A DNA stretch of 64,000 nucleotides from Aricia agestis (taxonomy: Eukaryota > Arthropoda > Insecta > Lepidoptera > Lycaenidae), in contig NC_056423.1 in assembly GCF_905147365.1 (NCBI RefSeq), positions 13,062,501-13,126,500 of the forward strand. Direction: 5' to 3'. A model generated the notes under the pieces. It searched no databases and was not told where the DNA came from. It worked only from the letters and a program-made list of their open reading frames with translations. Both the position numbers and the translations under genes were made by a program. Below, piece after piece: positions 40,568 to 50,980 of the stretch. Position 1 is the first letter of the stretch. Every line of letters begins with the position of its first letter.

Positions 40568-42026
40568 ATGGCAAACGTCAAGGCTGAAACTGTAGAAAAA
40601 TGGATAGCTGGTCATCCTGAACTACTTTACGACCATGCTAGTGGTACAATATATTGTACAAAGTGTGAGAGTCATTTAAAAACTATAAACAAAGGCAACG
40701 TTAGAAGACATATCGAAGGCGCAGTACACCAAGGAAGGCTTAAAAGGCCGCAAGAGGAGTTTTATTTTGACATTATAAAATTTTTGATTTTGTGCAATAT
40801 TCCTTGGTCACAGATGAAAAATTCTTCCTTTCAAGAATTCTTCAGGAAATATATGTGCGGTACCTGTTGTTGTGCTTGTACTAATCGTAAACTGCCCGAT
40901 GAATCACAGTTACGTAAAGTTTATTTGGACAAGTTGTTTAAGGAAAAAATCACAACTATTCAACAAAGTAATAAAAACGAAAAGCTGTGGATATCACTAG
41001 ATGAAACGACCGACTTTTTAGGTCGATATATAGTAAATTTTTTAATAAAACCATTGCATCCTAGCAATGTGAGCAAGCCTTATTTAATAGCCTGTAAAAT
41101 GCTAACCGTTGTTAATGGGCAAACAATTACGCAATTTGTGCTAGAGTGCTTAGAAAATTTTTGGGAAGATTCATTTGAAATCAAAATGGACAATGTTCTT
41201 ATGCTTTGTACTGATAGCGTAGCATACATGCTGTCTGCAGGGCGAAATCTAAAAAATTTTTTACCTAACATGAAACATGTGACATGTTTGGCGCATTCTC
41301 TGCATCGTGTATCTGAGCAAATTAGGTTAGAATATAATGATGTGGATATTTTAATTGCTAATGTCAAAAAAGTATTTTTAAAAGCCCCAGCAAGAGTTAA
41401 AATTTTAAAAGAAAAATATCCCGATTTGCCGTTACCTCCCCAACCAATAATTACAAGATGGGGCACTTGGTTGGAGGCGGCGGCTTACTTTGCTCAGCAC
41501 TTTGACAAAATTAAAGATGTTATATCCTGTTTAAGCAGTTCTGATGCTGTGTCCATTAGAAATTCAAAAAATATTTTAGAAAAGGAAAATTTAAGACATG
41601 ATTTAAATTATATAAAAGATACTTACACAATAATACAATGTTCTTTGAAAGAATTACAAAAACATAATTTATCTTTGGCCGATTCTCTTTTAGCCTTTGA
41701 CCAGGTTAGAGCTGCTATAAATGAGTGCGATTCCCAAATAATTAAAAATAAAATAGAGTCTGTCATGGAACGAAACCCAGATTTACATACAATAATAGAA
41801 TATAGCGAAAGCATTGAGAAAAATGAGGCTAGTAACTTAATATCTTTTTTTTTAATTTGCTCCCTTGACGTCTTCTGATGTGGAACGATCATTTTCAACA
41901 TATAAATGGTTGTTAGATGTAAAAAGGAATAGAATGAAAATAGAAAATATAGAAAAGCTAATGGTGATTTACTTTAATTCTGTAGAAAATTATGAGGACG
42001 TTGAAACAGTGACGGAAGATGATTAA
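40568..42026 (+). pseudogene. hAT transposase-derived protein, CGGBP1-like, one frameshift
   Basis: One long frame from ATG 40568 (MANVKAETVEKWIAGHPELL). Zinc finger IYCTKCESHLKTINKGNVRR...H-x5-H, then LWISLDETTDFLGRYIVNFL, LCTDSVAYMLSAGRNLK, MKHVTCLAHSLHRVSEQIRL and PIITRWGTWLEAAAYFAQHF, all hAT landmarks (D-E-T-T-D, D-S, H-x-L-H-R, T-R-W). At the T9 run 41845-41853 the frame changes by one base and the hAT C-terminal block SSDVERSFSTYKWLLDVKRN continues to TAA 42026, about 485 residues in all. Polyadenylation signal AATAAA near 42061. The length and zinc finger resemble CGG-triplet-repeat-binding protein 1-like genes. Only one defect, in a homopolymer, so it could be intact in reality. Confidence 0.8.
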
Positions 42027-42061
42027 AATGTAAATATAAAAACTGTATTGTATATTCAAAA

Positions 42062-42480
42062 TAAACGTCGTTGATTTTAATCTATATTGTTTTTAATTTA
42101 CCCTTACTGTCAAGGAATAATATAAAAACCTGTATATATTACGACTAGTAGCGGTGATAACTACTTTTAACGCTACAAAGACTTAAGACTATCAGACTAC
42201 CTGTGACAGGCTGCATCTATTTTAATCCAGCTAAAACTAGATCTATCTGAGCTTCGGATTTTAATGTACGGCAGTATTGAAAAGTTACAAATTAAATATT
42301 ATAGTAAGCAAAAAAATTTACTTATCTACCTAACTTTCGATTGAACACAAAAAAATTAATATATAATTCTATTTATTGTATTTTATTTACAGCATAACGA
42401 AAATCTATTTTAATTACGTTGAACTAACACCTCTCTCTACTTCAAATGTACTACCCTTCTTTTCTAGCTGAATCCTTGCT
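42062..42480. other. Spacer
   Basis: No gene or repeat recognised between the hAT gene and the copia relic. Confidence 0.4.
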
Positions 42481-42499
42481 GTGCTATTACTGTATACGT

Positions 42500-43812
42500 T
42501 CTTTATTAATCTTATATTGCATACAGACAAAAGATCAAGTAATAGATAGTTTTAAAAGATATGTAAATGAAGTACAGAATTTGACAGGAAAAATGATTAA
42601 AACTTTTAGATGTGACAACGGTAAAGAATTTATAAACAAAGAAATGTTTAATTTTACTAGAGAGAAAAGAAGTAGTAGAGCCCTGTCCACCATACGTCCA
42701 TGAGCTTAATGGTACAGCAGAGAGATTCAATCGCTCCATTATGGATATGTCTAGATGCTTGATGGCCGAAGCTAAAGTTGATAGACGTTACTGGCCAGAA
42801 GTTGTTAAGGCAGCAGCCTATTTGAGAAACCGGACTTTGACTAATGCTATTGAGCGGAAGACACCGTATGAGATATTCTTCAAAAGGAAGTCATCAGCAG
42901 AACATTTAAAGTTATATGGGAGCAAAGTATTTGTGAGAATTCCTGAACAAAAACGTAAGTCCAAGTGGGATAGAAAAACGGAAGGAGTATTGATTGGTTA
43001 CACAGATGTTGGATATAGAGTGTTATTAAATGGGAAAATAATTGTAGCAAGACATGTGGATATTATAGAAGAAGATGTAAGATGTATTGGTTTTGAAAAT
43101 AATAAAAATGATAACAAATATAGAAATTAAAGATGAAACGAAAGAATATAATATTAAAATTATAGAAAATACTAGTGATAGTGAAGAAGTCTACGATAAA
43201 TCTACTGAAGAAGAAGAAATAAATTTGAGACCTAAGAGAAATGTCAAGAAACCGGTGCGTTTTGATGAGGAATATGGTTATTATTATATAACAGCAAATT
43301 ATTGTAATATCGATAATCCAGTTACCTATCAGGAAGCAATTTATACGTGGGAGAGCCATGCTTCGGCACGAATGGGCCGGCTCGCGCTTGCGCTGTGTTT
43401 CGCCGAGTGACTGGGTTTGCCGGAAGCCCAATCCCCTACCCCTTTCCTTTCCCTACCCTCCCCTATTACCCTATTCCCTCTTAAAATGCCGGCACCTGCA
43501 GCTCTTCTGATGCTGCGAGTGTCCATGGGCGACGGAAGTTGCTCTCCATCAGGTGACCGTTTGCCCCCTTATTTTCATTGAAAAAAAAAACGAGAGTGAA
43601 GATTGTGATCAGTGGATAAATGCAATGAACCGTGAAATGGACTGTTTAGTGAAAAATGATACATGGACTTTAGTAAACAACCCTCAGGACAAAAAAGTGA
43701 TAGATGTGAAGTGGGTGTATGTAAAGAAGTCTGCAATAAATTATAAAGCTAAGTTAGTTGTGGGAGGCTTTCAACAGTCTGATCATGTTGATGATATTTA
43801 TTGTAGTGTATA
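42500..43812 (+). pseudogene. Ty1/copia pol relic (integrase to RT start)
   Basis: Integrase core pieces: KTKDQVIDSFKRYVNEVQNL, FRCDNGKEFINKEMFNF, HELNGTAERFNRSIMDMSRC, RYWPEVVKAAAYLRNRTLTN, KTPYEIFFKRKSSAEHLKLY and KSKWDRKTEGVLIGYTDVGY, the G-K-x-P-Y-E and L-I-G-Y motifs of copia. Then RPKRNVKKPVRF, a SINE (43347-43590), and the RT start DQWINAMNREMDCLVKNDTW with KWVYVKKSAINYKAKLVVGG to QQSDHVDDIYCSV. Frame changes near 42660 and 43110. The RT catalytic part and LTRs are missing. Confidence 0.85.
43347..43590 (+). mobile_element. Lepidopteran SINE inserted in the copia relic
   Basis: Starts GTGGGAGAGCCATGCTTCGG, then GCTTGCGCTGTGTTTCGCCG, a pyrimidine-rich CCCCTACCC tract, CACCTGCAGCTCTTCTGATG, CATCAGGTGACC, GTTTGCCCCCTTA and a terminal A10. 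I know this unit from many Lepidoptera (Metulj-like); that name is from memory. Short internal deletions relative to the usual form. Target duplication not recognised. Confidence 0.8.
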
Positions 43813-43859
43813 AGCTTCTTTATATTATTGCTGATCGTATTGTGTAATATTAGCAATAG

Positions 43860-44033
43860 TAAGTAATAAATGTAATTGATGGCATTCAATAAATGGCATT
43901 CGCACGGACAACACACTTTTACTTGGACTCCCAAGACTCGCACATCTCATGGCGACCCTGCAACTGCGACTGAGCCTGCTGCTGTTCCAGCTGGTGAGCC
44001 GTATCTTTACTTTCTTTTGACAAGAAGACAATT
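43860..44033 (+). repeat. LTR-type leader with primer-site-like TGGCGACC
   Basis: AATAAA at about 43889 and the stretch ending ...CACATCTCA precede TGGCGACCCTGC at 43950, the same primer-site word as at 23854. CTGGTGAGCC (about 43991) could be a splice donor. No second LTR found, so the element is partial. Confidence 0.4.
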
Positions 44034-44315
44034 ATGGGTAAATCCCAAAGTAAGGAGGAGGTCATCATTGCCTAGACCGCCTCGGCAGGTAACAACAATG
44101 CGCAGCTTGATCAGGTCCACGAGACTTTGAAGTCCAAAAACGTGGTAATGAGCGTCATCTTAGGCCTAATTTTTTTGTCTTTCTTTGTTGCTGGTATATA
44201 TTTGTACCGGAGGTGCCACCGTAGCTGGATGCGTGAGGAGCTAAGGAAGCAGACGGTCCGTCGGCTCGTACAAGGAGCTCAAAACCCTGCCTTCACAGCG
44301 GATTCATCGGTGTAA
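44034..44315 (+). pseudogene. Small acylation-motif membrane protein ORF, one internal stop
   Basis: Not assigned to a known family. The frame starts MGKSQSKEEVIIA; Gly2 with Ser6 fits the N-myristoylation pattern M-G-x3-S. A TAG at 44073-44075 interrupts, then the same frame continues (44076-44315) through an acidic/Gln segment, a membrane stretch VVMSVILGLIFLSFFVAGIY, and a basic tail CHRSWMREELRKQTVRRLVQ to a TAA. 93 codons overall. The LTR-like leader upstream suggests a non-autonomous LTR element; myristoylation and membrane placement are inference. Confidence 0.5.
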
Positions 44316-45007
44316 TTTGTATACAGCATCGAAAGTCAAGTGAGTGATTACTGATTAGTGTAGTGATGATGATGAATAATTATTAAAACTCGATAATTAA
44401 AAGTGTCCATAAATGTGCGCATGACCCCGATCGGAGCGTTATTTTGCCGCGTCCATGGGTGTGACACTTAGTACATTGCTATTAAAAATATATTTGTATG
44501 GAAGGTGCTGCCAACTAGCGCAGGCTGCAACAAACTTGTTGCATTTAAATTCACCTAGATGTCGCTACATGTGGAAGTAATTTATGATTTCATGTGTTAT
44601 TAAACATTAATAATCATTTCATTAATTAAAATTATAAAAGTTTTACATTATTTCTTAGTTCGCGTATTTTTAAACGCTGAACTAAAAAAATCATAACGTA
44701 AATTAAAGTTTTTTTTGGCACTGGCAACATTATGTATTTGACATAACCGTTATCGAAAACTTTTTCACTTTTCAAAAGTTCTTTCTTGCGTTCGTTGTGT
44801 TTTGTTGCTGTTTTTTCTTGGTTTACTCTTTTTATTATTGACCTCGGCTCGTTTACTGGTACCTGATAATTTCTGTTAATACTTTCGACCTTTGGCTATT
44901 TCTCACGGACACTGATCAATCCATACCGATCGACCCCAGCTTTGCTTTACGGACTTGGCCGTGCCCGATTTTTCTGAAGACTTGGCTTGTTTCTGTTGGA
45001 AATTATC
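44316..45007 (+). promoter_or_regulatory. Spacer and 5' UTR of the THAP gene
   Basis: AT-rich to about 44750, then a pyrimidine-rich, transcript-like leader leading to ATG 45008. No TATA box can be singled out. Confidence 0.35.
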
Positions 45008-48000
45008 ATGTCGAAGATACCGGAATATTCGCGCCTGCACTGCTACTTTGGATGTGATGAAGGGGGTAAGTAGTAACAAACTTAGAGCTATTCAATCATA
45101 ATTTTTTGGCATTCATGATACATTTTTGACAGTAAATATTAGATTATAGTTTACATGAAGCCAACGCTGGTGGTCAACACGACAGTCGGCCAGCGCGGGC
45201 TTGATATTGGCCTTAGTAAAAAAGTTTTAGAAACTGTTTACATGTGGCAAATATCCAGTCAGCGCTGGCCATCCATAGCATTGGCCACCAAAGTTGGCTT
45301 CATGTAAACTATTTATTACAGTAAAGTTGGTGCTAAGTCAAGTACTTATTGAAGTACATTCTAAATTACTTGCTATATTACAAATGGTTCTACTGATGAT
45401 AATTCTTCATGCTTCATTTAAAATTTGTTACATTTTTTAAATTTCACAGACATGCTCTTGCTATTACATATAATAAATAACCCTGTATGAATAAAATTGG
45501 AAAAATCCCCCTTTTTAATATATGTTCAAATAAGTCTACACATGCGAGCAATCCAAATTTGTAAACAAAAGAACGAATTTCTCAGAAAGTTTGGTATGCA
45601 TAATGGCGAAAGTCAAGTTTATTGCGGTCTAGGATAGTAAAGCAACAAAAAATGTATACAGCTGCACAGTTTTTACTAATACTAGTAACTTAAAACTCTT
45701 AAAAGGTACTTTTTATAAGGACCCTTTAGTTTGTCATTAAATTGAGTAGTGACATTACATGGAGTTTACACAGTATATTGTGTAGCTGAACAAGCTAACA
45801 TTATTTATAAAAAAAATTAGATATGTATTTGAAATAGAAGCATTGACATTTTCAGGGCCATTGCATCACTTTCCCAAGCCTCACAATGTGGAAAGATTTG
45901 CTGCTTGGAAGGCTGTGCTCTATGACGAAAGCCAAGAAAAAAGTAACATGTACATTTATAATACATACAAGCTATGTAATAAGCATTTTGAAAAATATTA
46001 TATATTGCCAAGTAACCAGTTAACTAGGAATGCAGTTCCAACATTATTCTTAGAACGTGAGTACCTATTTTGTGTGTTAACCTCACTATAGCTTAAGAAT
46101 CCTAATGACAGTTACATAGTAAATCTCACACTCCATGCTATGCAAATACAGTGGAACCAGTTAATAATGACATCGAAGGGAATTGACTATTAGCTATTTC
46201 CACATATGTCGTAATCTTCTTTCATTCAACTTTCGTTTTGGCGCATTCAATAATTGAATGCGTCAACAAACGCAACGCCAACTGCCATTTTTAATAACAA
46301 AGCGAAAGTTTTGGATACGGTCAGAGGGCATGCGTCGCGGGCATGCCTCACGTTTGCTGTTGACTGCGTTATAACGCATGTCCTTGACGAACAGAAAAAT
46401 GCACAAAGCTATTAAGTCATAATAACCAGACATCATAAAAAGCGTAATTACAATTTAGATTCCATTTCTTAAATTATTTTAACAATCAATTAATTTTAGT
46501 TTTATGTAACTTCAAAACATCAAAACAATTGTAATTGAGAAATTCAGTTTAGTTTCCAATAGTTAAATTTTATTATTATCATCATCATATTATTTAAATT
46601 ACACCCTAAGATTTTGAAATAATTTAAAACCTTAAGTATTAGAATTTTTATTTTTACAAACTTCTCACGAGTGTGAAAAAACATAAAAGTATGTTACATA
46701 TGCACACAACCTTAATATAGATTTGGAAAACTTTTCTTTTTCAGACAATACCCAAGCAAACAACCAAATAAGTGTATTGCAAACCAGTGCAGAACTGGGA
46801 CCTGCTACACATAACCCAAAACAAGCTCCACATAACCCAGAACCAGCTACATCTAAATGCTTGGAGAGTGGTTTCTTACCAAGTACAAGGTTCTCAAAGC
46901 AAAAAAACTGTGTGCAAGGTTGGTTATATATAGTATTTGCTGATTTCTTAAGTACAATATACTCCTATACTTTATGCATTCTAAGAAGATATGTATGACA
47001 GTTTCCATATTCCTTGATACACAATTTTTTGTATATATTCATGTGGCTACAAGAGACAAGAAATGACCAAAAAATCATGTTTGTTGTAAAGGAGCCCTTA
47101 AATATTTATTTTATTTTTAGAATATTTGTGCTTAAAGTGCCAACATAACTACATAATTTATGAGAATTTCAACTGTCTAGCTATCACCATTCTTGAGATA
47201 CTGCCTGGGGACGGACAGCAAAGTCTTATAGCCGATTTACACGGGTGACTAAAGCGCCGCACGATTTACGCCGCACGGCGAAAGTCGACTGTCTAAATGG
47301 CAATTCGACTACGCCGCATGCGGCTAAAGTCACAACCACAAGCCCCAAAGTCGTGCGGCCAATGGCCGTCAACCGTGCATTGTGCAAACGCTCAGTGCTG
47401 CGAATACTACTGTCGACTGGTGACTTGCCGGGTGACTAAAATCGACCCGTTAGTCACCCGTGTAAATGGGGTGGCGATTCGACTGGTGACTTGCCGGGTG
47501 ACTAAAATCGACCCGTTAGTCACCTGTGTAAATCGGCCATTAGTATCGCGGTGTTCCGTTTTTACCCTTTGGGTACAGAACCCTAAAAATTAAAAGAAAA
47601 TATAAATAACACTCAGACACTTTGAATATTTTTGTCAATTGAGAATGACACTGTTGAATCAACTTAAAATTGATAACTATCTTGTGATGATAATTTTGAT
47701 TTCACTTCCTGTATCAACTATTTCAATATTTTTGAACAAACAAATATTTTTTTTTGCTAACTATAATAAAATATAAGTCCGACAGACAGACAGACAGACA
47801 TCGAAGTCTTAGTAATAGGGTCCCGTTTTTACCCTTTGGGTACAGAACCCTAAAAAGTATAGACTAGGTCATGATGTTTTTATTAATTTATTGTTTTATT
47901 AATTTACTAAATTGTTTAACTAAACCTTTATTTTTATTTCAGGCGGAACCAACAAAAAAATAATTCAGCAATTAAATAAGAAGGTTTTTAAATTAACCCA

Positions 48001-48109
48001 AAAGTCCAAAAATTTGACAAAACAATTAAAAGAAGCAAAAAAAATATGTCGGACAATGTTGCCCGCCATCAAAATTTCCTCTCAGGCCAACCAAAAATTA
48101 CAGTTCTGA
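45008..48109 (+). CDS. THAP zinc-finger protein with C-terminal coiled coil
   Basis: Four exons, 45008-45065, 45856-46056, 46745-46918 and 47943-48109, all with GT-AG borders, sum to 600 nt: 199 residues and no stop. Exons 1-2 form a THAP domain: CYFGCDEGGPLHHFPKPHN gives C-x4-C, then W (FAAWKAVLYD), then LCNKHFEKYY and AVPTLFL, i.e. C2-C-H with the AVPTxF signature. Exon 3 is a Pro/Asn-rich linker; exon 4 is a Lys-rich coiled coil (IIQQLNKKVFKLTQKSKNLT). THAP plus coiled coil is the DNA-binding and dimerisation half of P-element transposases, and a P-type core lies downstream (50981-53476). It may be that element's first part or a stand-alone repressor-like protein. Introns carry MITEs (45146-45312, 47229-47545). 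Confidence 0.85.
45146..45312. repeat. Palindromic MITE, ATAGTTTRCATG type, copy 2
   Basis: ATAGTTTACATGAAGCCAAC and complement GTTGGCTTCATGTAAACTAT, 167 bp overall, in THAP intron 1. Same family as 26358-26476. Confidence 0.85.
47229..47545. repeat. MITE with internal 68 bp tandem duplication
   Basis: GCCGATTTACACGGGTGACT near 47230 pairs with AGTCACCTGTGTAAATCGGC ending near 47542. Inside, the segment GACTGGTGACTTGCCGGGTG... through GTGTAAAT is present twice in tandem (about 47414 and 47480). Lies in THAP intron 3. Confidence 0.75.
47550..47860. repeat. Lepidopteran repeat flanked by CCGTTTTTACCCTTTGGGTA copies
   Basis: The word CCGTTTTTACCCTTTGGGTA plus CAGAACCCTAAAAA occurs at about 47557 and 47824 as a direct repeat, the second preceded by a (GACA)n tract near 47784. 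This is a very common moth/butterfly repeat. Confidence 0.7.
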
Positions 48110-48204
48110 TAAAATTTTGCCAATTTTGTTATTTTATTAATACGTTTATTTTATGTCTTAAAGTATGTGAAAATTATTAAAAATTGATTTTGAATATTAT
48201 TTAA

Positions 48205-50962
48205 GCAGTTATACGATGACGGTCAGCATTGCCCGACATGGCCCCTAGCGACGTAAAAGCGAGTTTTCCGTTGCAAGGGGCCGCGCGGGTCGGGGTGTCG
48301 GTCACCCCCGCCGCGCGGCCGCACTTGATTAGTCGAATGCAAGCGCTTGCGCATGACTGACTGTTTACGTTAATACGCTAATTTTATTAAGTTTTGAGTA
48401 TTGTTTATTCTTTTAAAACGTCTATCTATTAATTTATTATACCTATTTCATCATGGATGATTTCGAAGATTTCGATATTAATCAAGAAATGATGACTCAG
48501 ATCGAAAGCATAGAATTTGATCTTCTCGAAAAAACTTTTAACTTTAGTTCTGACGAAGAAGAAAATATTCAACCTCCCCGATCTGGATACAGGCGCCTGC
48601 AGATTCTATCTTCTAGTGATAGCGAGAGTACTGATATTGAGCACGCCATCCAGAATTTGGAGAGTGCTTCATCATCGAAGTGGACAGACCCTAAAGGTAA
48701 TCAGCGTAATTTGATTCCCTTCACTGAATGTTCTGGCATGCCTATTTCTGTCCGCTTGTCTATGACTAACCAATCTCCTGCTGATTTCTTTGCTCTTTTG
48801 GTCACGGATGGTATTTTGGAACAAATTGTTGAATGCACTAATGCTTTTGCTATAGCTAAAATAACTCGAACAGCAGAAGCATCAAAAAGTGCGAGGATCC
48901 GCAAATGGTCTCCAACTAATCTTGCCGAAATGAAATGCTTTTTTAGCTTGATTATATACATGGGTTTAGTTAAGCTTCCTAAAATAAGCGACTATTGGTC
49001 CAAAGATGAAATTATGGGTCAAAACTTTCCACGTACAGTAATGGCAAGGAATAGATTTGAACTGCTTTTGCAAATGATCCATTTTTCACAAGATGATAAT
49101 GCCAATAAAGCAGATCGACTTCACCGCGTTAAGTCTTTGTTAGATAAGCTTAATCACAACTTTAAGAGTAATTACATTCCTGGACAAGACATTTGTATAG
49201 ATGAGAGTATGGTCCCATTTCGAGGACGTTTAATATTCCGCCAGTATAATAAACAAAAGAGGCATAAGTACGGAATAAAGCTCTTTAAACTGTGCTGTTT
49301 ACCAGGATATACATACCGAGTTAATATATACGCTGGCAAACAAATATTACACCTCAAAGTGTTGTAATGAACCTTTGCCAAGATCTTCTGAATAAAGGGC
49401 ATTGCTTGTACACAGATAATTGGTATACAAGTGTAAGTTTAGCTAGAGAGCTCATGAAAAACGAAACACATTTGATCGGAACTTTACGCAAAAATCGCAA
49501 ACATTTCCCTAAAGTTATTGTTTCCACCAAGCTCAAAAAAGGCCAGTTTAATGCCAAAGAAAGTGATGACGGTATAACCGTTTTAAGATGGAAAGATAAG
49601 AGAGATGTTTTAGTCCTATCCACGAAACATTCAACGCGTTTTCTGCCCATCAATAAACATAATAAAACAACTATGAAACCGGCTATAGTCCTCGATTATA
49701 ACAAAGCAAAAGGAGCAGTGGATCTTTCGGATCAGATGGCGGCGTATCAAACACCACTAAGAAAATCTTTGAAATGGTACCGAAAACTTGCGTTTGATCT
49801 AATTTTGAATGTTGCCATGGTGAATGCTTTGGTCTTATATAAATCTGTCACTAACAAAAAATTATCTATTGTGGAGATGAGAAAAGAAATTATGAAGAAC
49901 TACCTAACTAATTCATCTACATTTGAAGCTTCTTTAGAGCGGCCGAAAAGAAAAAAAACATGTCCTTCAGAAGAAAGAAGGTCCTTCTCTAAAGGTGCGT
50001 CGTATGTGTGTAGAGTGTTACAAATATAATGTTTCCACATTTGGACGTGTAGTAGCCAGAAATAAAACAAAAAAAGTTCCCACTTATTGTGACACTTGCG
50101 TAGAGAAACCTTTTCTGTGTGTTGAGTGTTTTGCTAATATTCATAAATAAATTTTATGTTTTTTAGTTGGTATTTAATGTTTTTTTTAAATTATGAATAT
50201 TAACTACTAAATTTTGCAAAATTTGTTGTACTTTTTCAAAGTTTCATTTTTATTTCTTTGATTAATAATTAATACGTTCTTTGTTTTTGTTTCGATGTTT
50301 ATTTTATATGCAAAATTTACTTCAATAAAGTATACGCTCCCCATAATATAAAGAGCTTTTCATTTAAATTTTTACTCACAAAAATTCATATAGGTACACA
50401 CATCAACTCATTTATATATAAATACACATACTTTCAGACTTATATATCGGCTAACTCATGCAGATCGCACGCACAGAAGTTTTTATTTCGATATTTTTAA
50501 AAGAATATTTTCATATTATTCTCTATCCTAATGTCACAATTATATAAAAAAAATATTTTTAAATTTCATTCATCCTCAAGAATAAAATAACATATGTCAA
50601 AACACTATATTTTATAAATTATAATAATATTTGTTTTAAGTCAGAACACTGCCTGCTAAGCAAACTATATTTTTTTTTCGCGGAAAAATAATTTTGCTAC
50701 TTTTTTGTGTTTTTTTTTCTAAGTCCTTTATATTTTTCGAAAACCAACATGATATTCCGTATCTACGGAGCCACGCGGGTCAATACATATGACTATATTG
50801 TTGATAGCCCTGTCCTACGGCCTGTATGAGTTGATTGAATACACTTCAAAAACGCGGTCAGCATTGACCGACGTGGCCCGAACGGAAAGTCAAGTTGTCG
50901 GACAGCATTGACCGACATGGCCTGAACGGAATGATGTCCTTTTTTGCTTGGCGGTTATCGTG
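48205..50962 (+). mobile_element. Second piggyBac-like element, inside a P-type element
   Basis: TTAA at 48201-48204 and at 50963-50966 bracket the transposase gene 48453-50150. The palindromic word GGTCAGCATTGACC (or GCCC) followed by GACATGGC occurs near 48221, 50856 and 50896, probable subterminal sites. The extreme tips do not pair convincingly, so the left border may be off by up to 15 bp. Confidence 0.65.
48453..50150 (+). pseudogene. piggyBac transposase, two frame breaks
   Basis: Starts MDDFEDFDINQEMMTQIESI with an acidic N-terminus. Core: GLVKLPKISDYWSKDEIMGQ, ICIDESMVPFRGRLIFRQYN (first Asp), then a break near 49350, YTDNWYTSVSLARELMKNET (second Asp), LDYNKAKGAVDLSDQMAAYQ (third Asp). 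After a shift near 49990 the tail RMCVECYKYN, then YCDTCVEKPFLCVECFANIH gives the piggyBac C-terminal cysteine finger, ending at TAA 50148. All three Asp are present, so decay is limited to the shifts and a small deletion. Confidence 0.87.
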
Positions 50963-50980
50963 TTAAAAATTGTAGAGCAT

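Noticed and set aside
47784..47805. (GACA)n run as CRISPR-like or satellite array
   Set aside because: Short microsatellite inside a common lepidopteran repeat; no spacer structure and a eukaryotic context.
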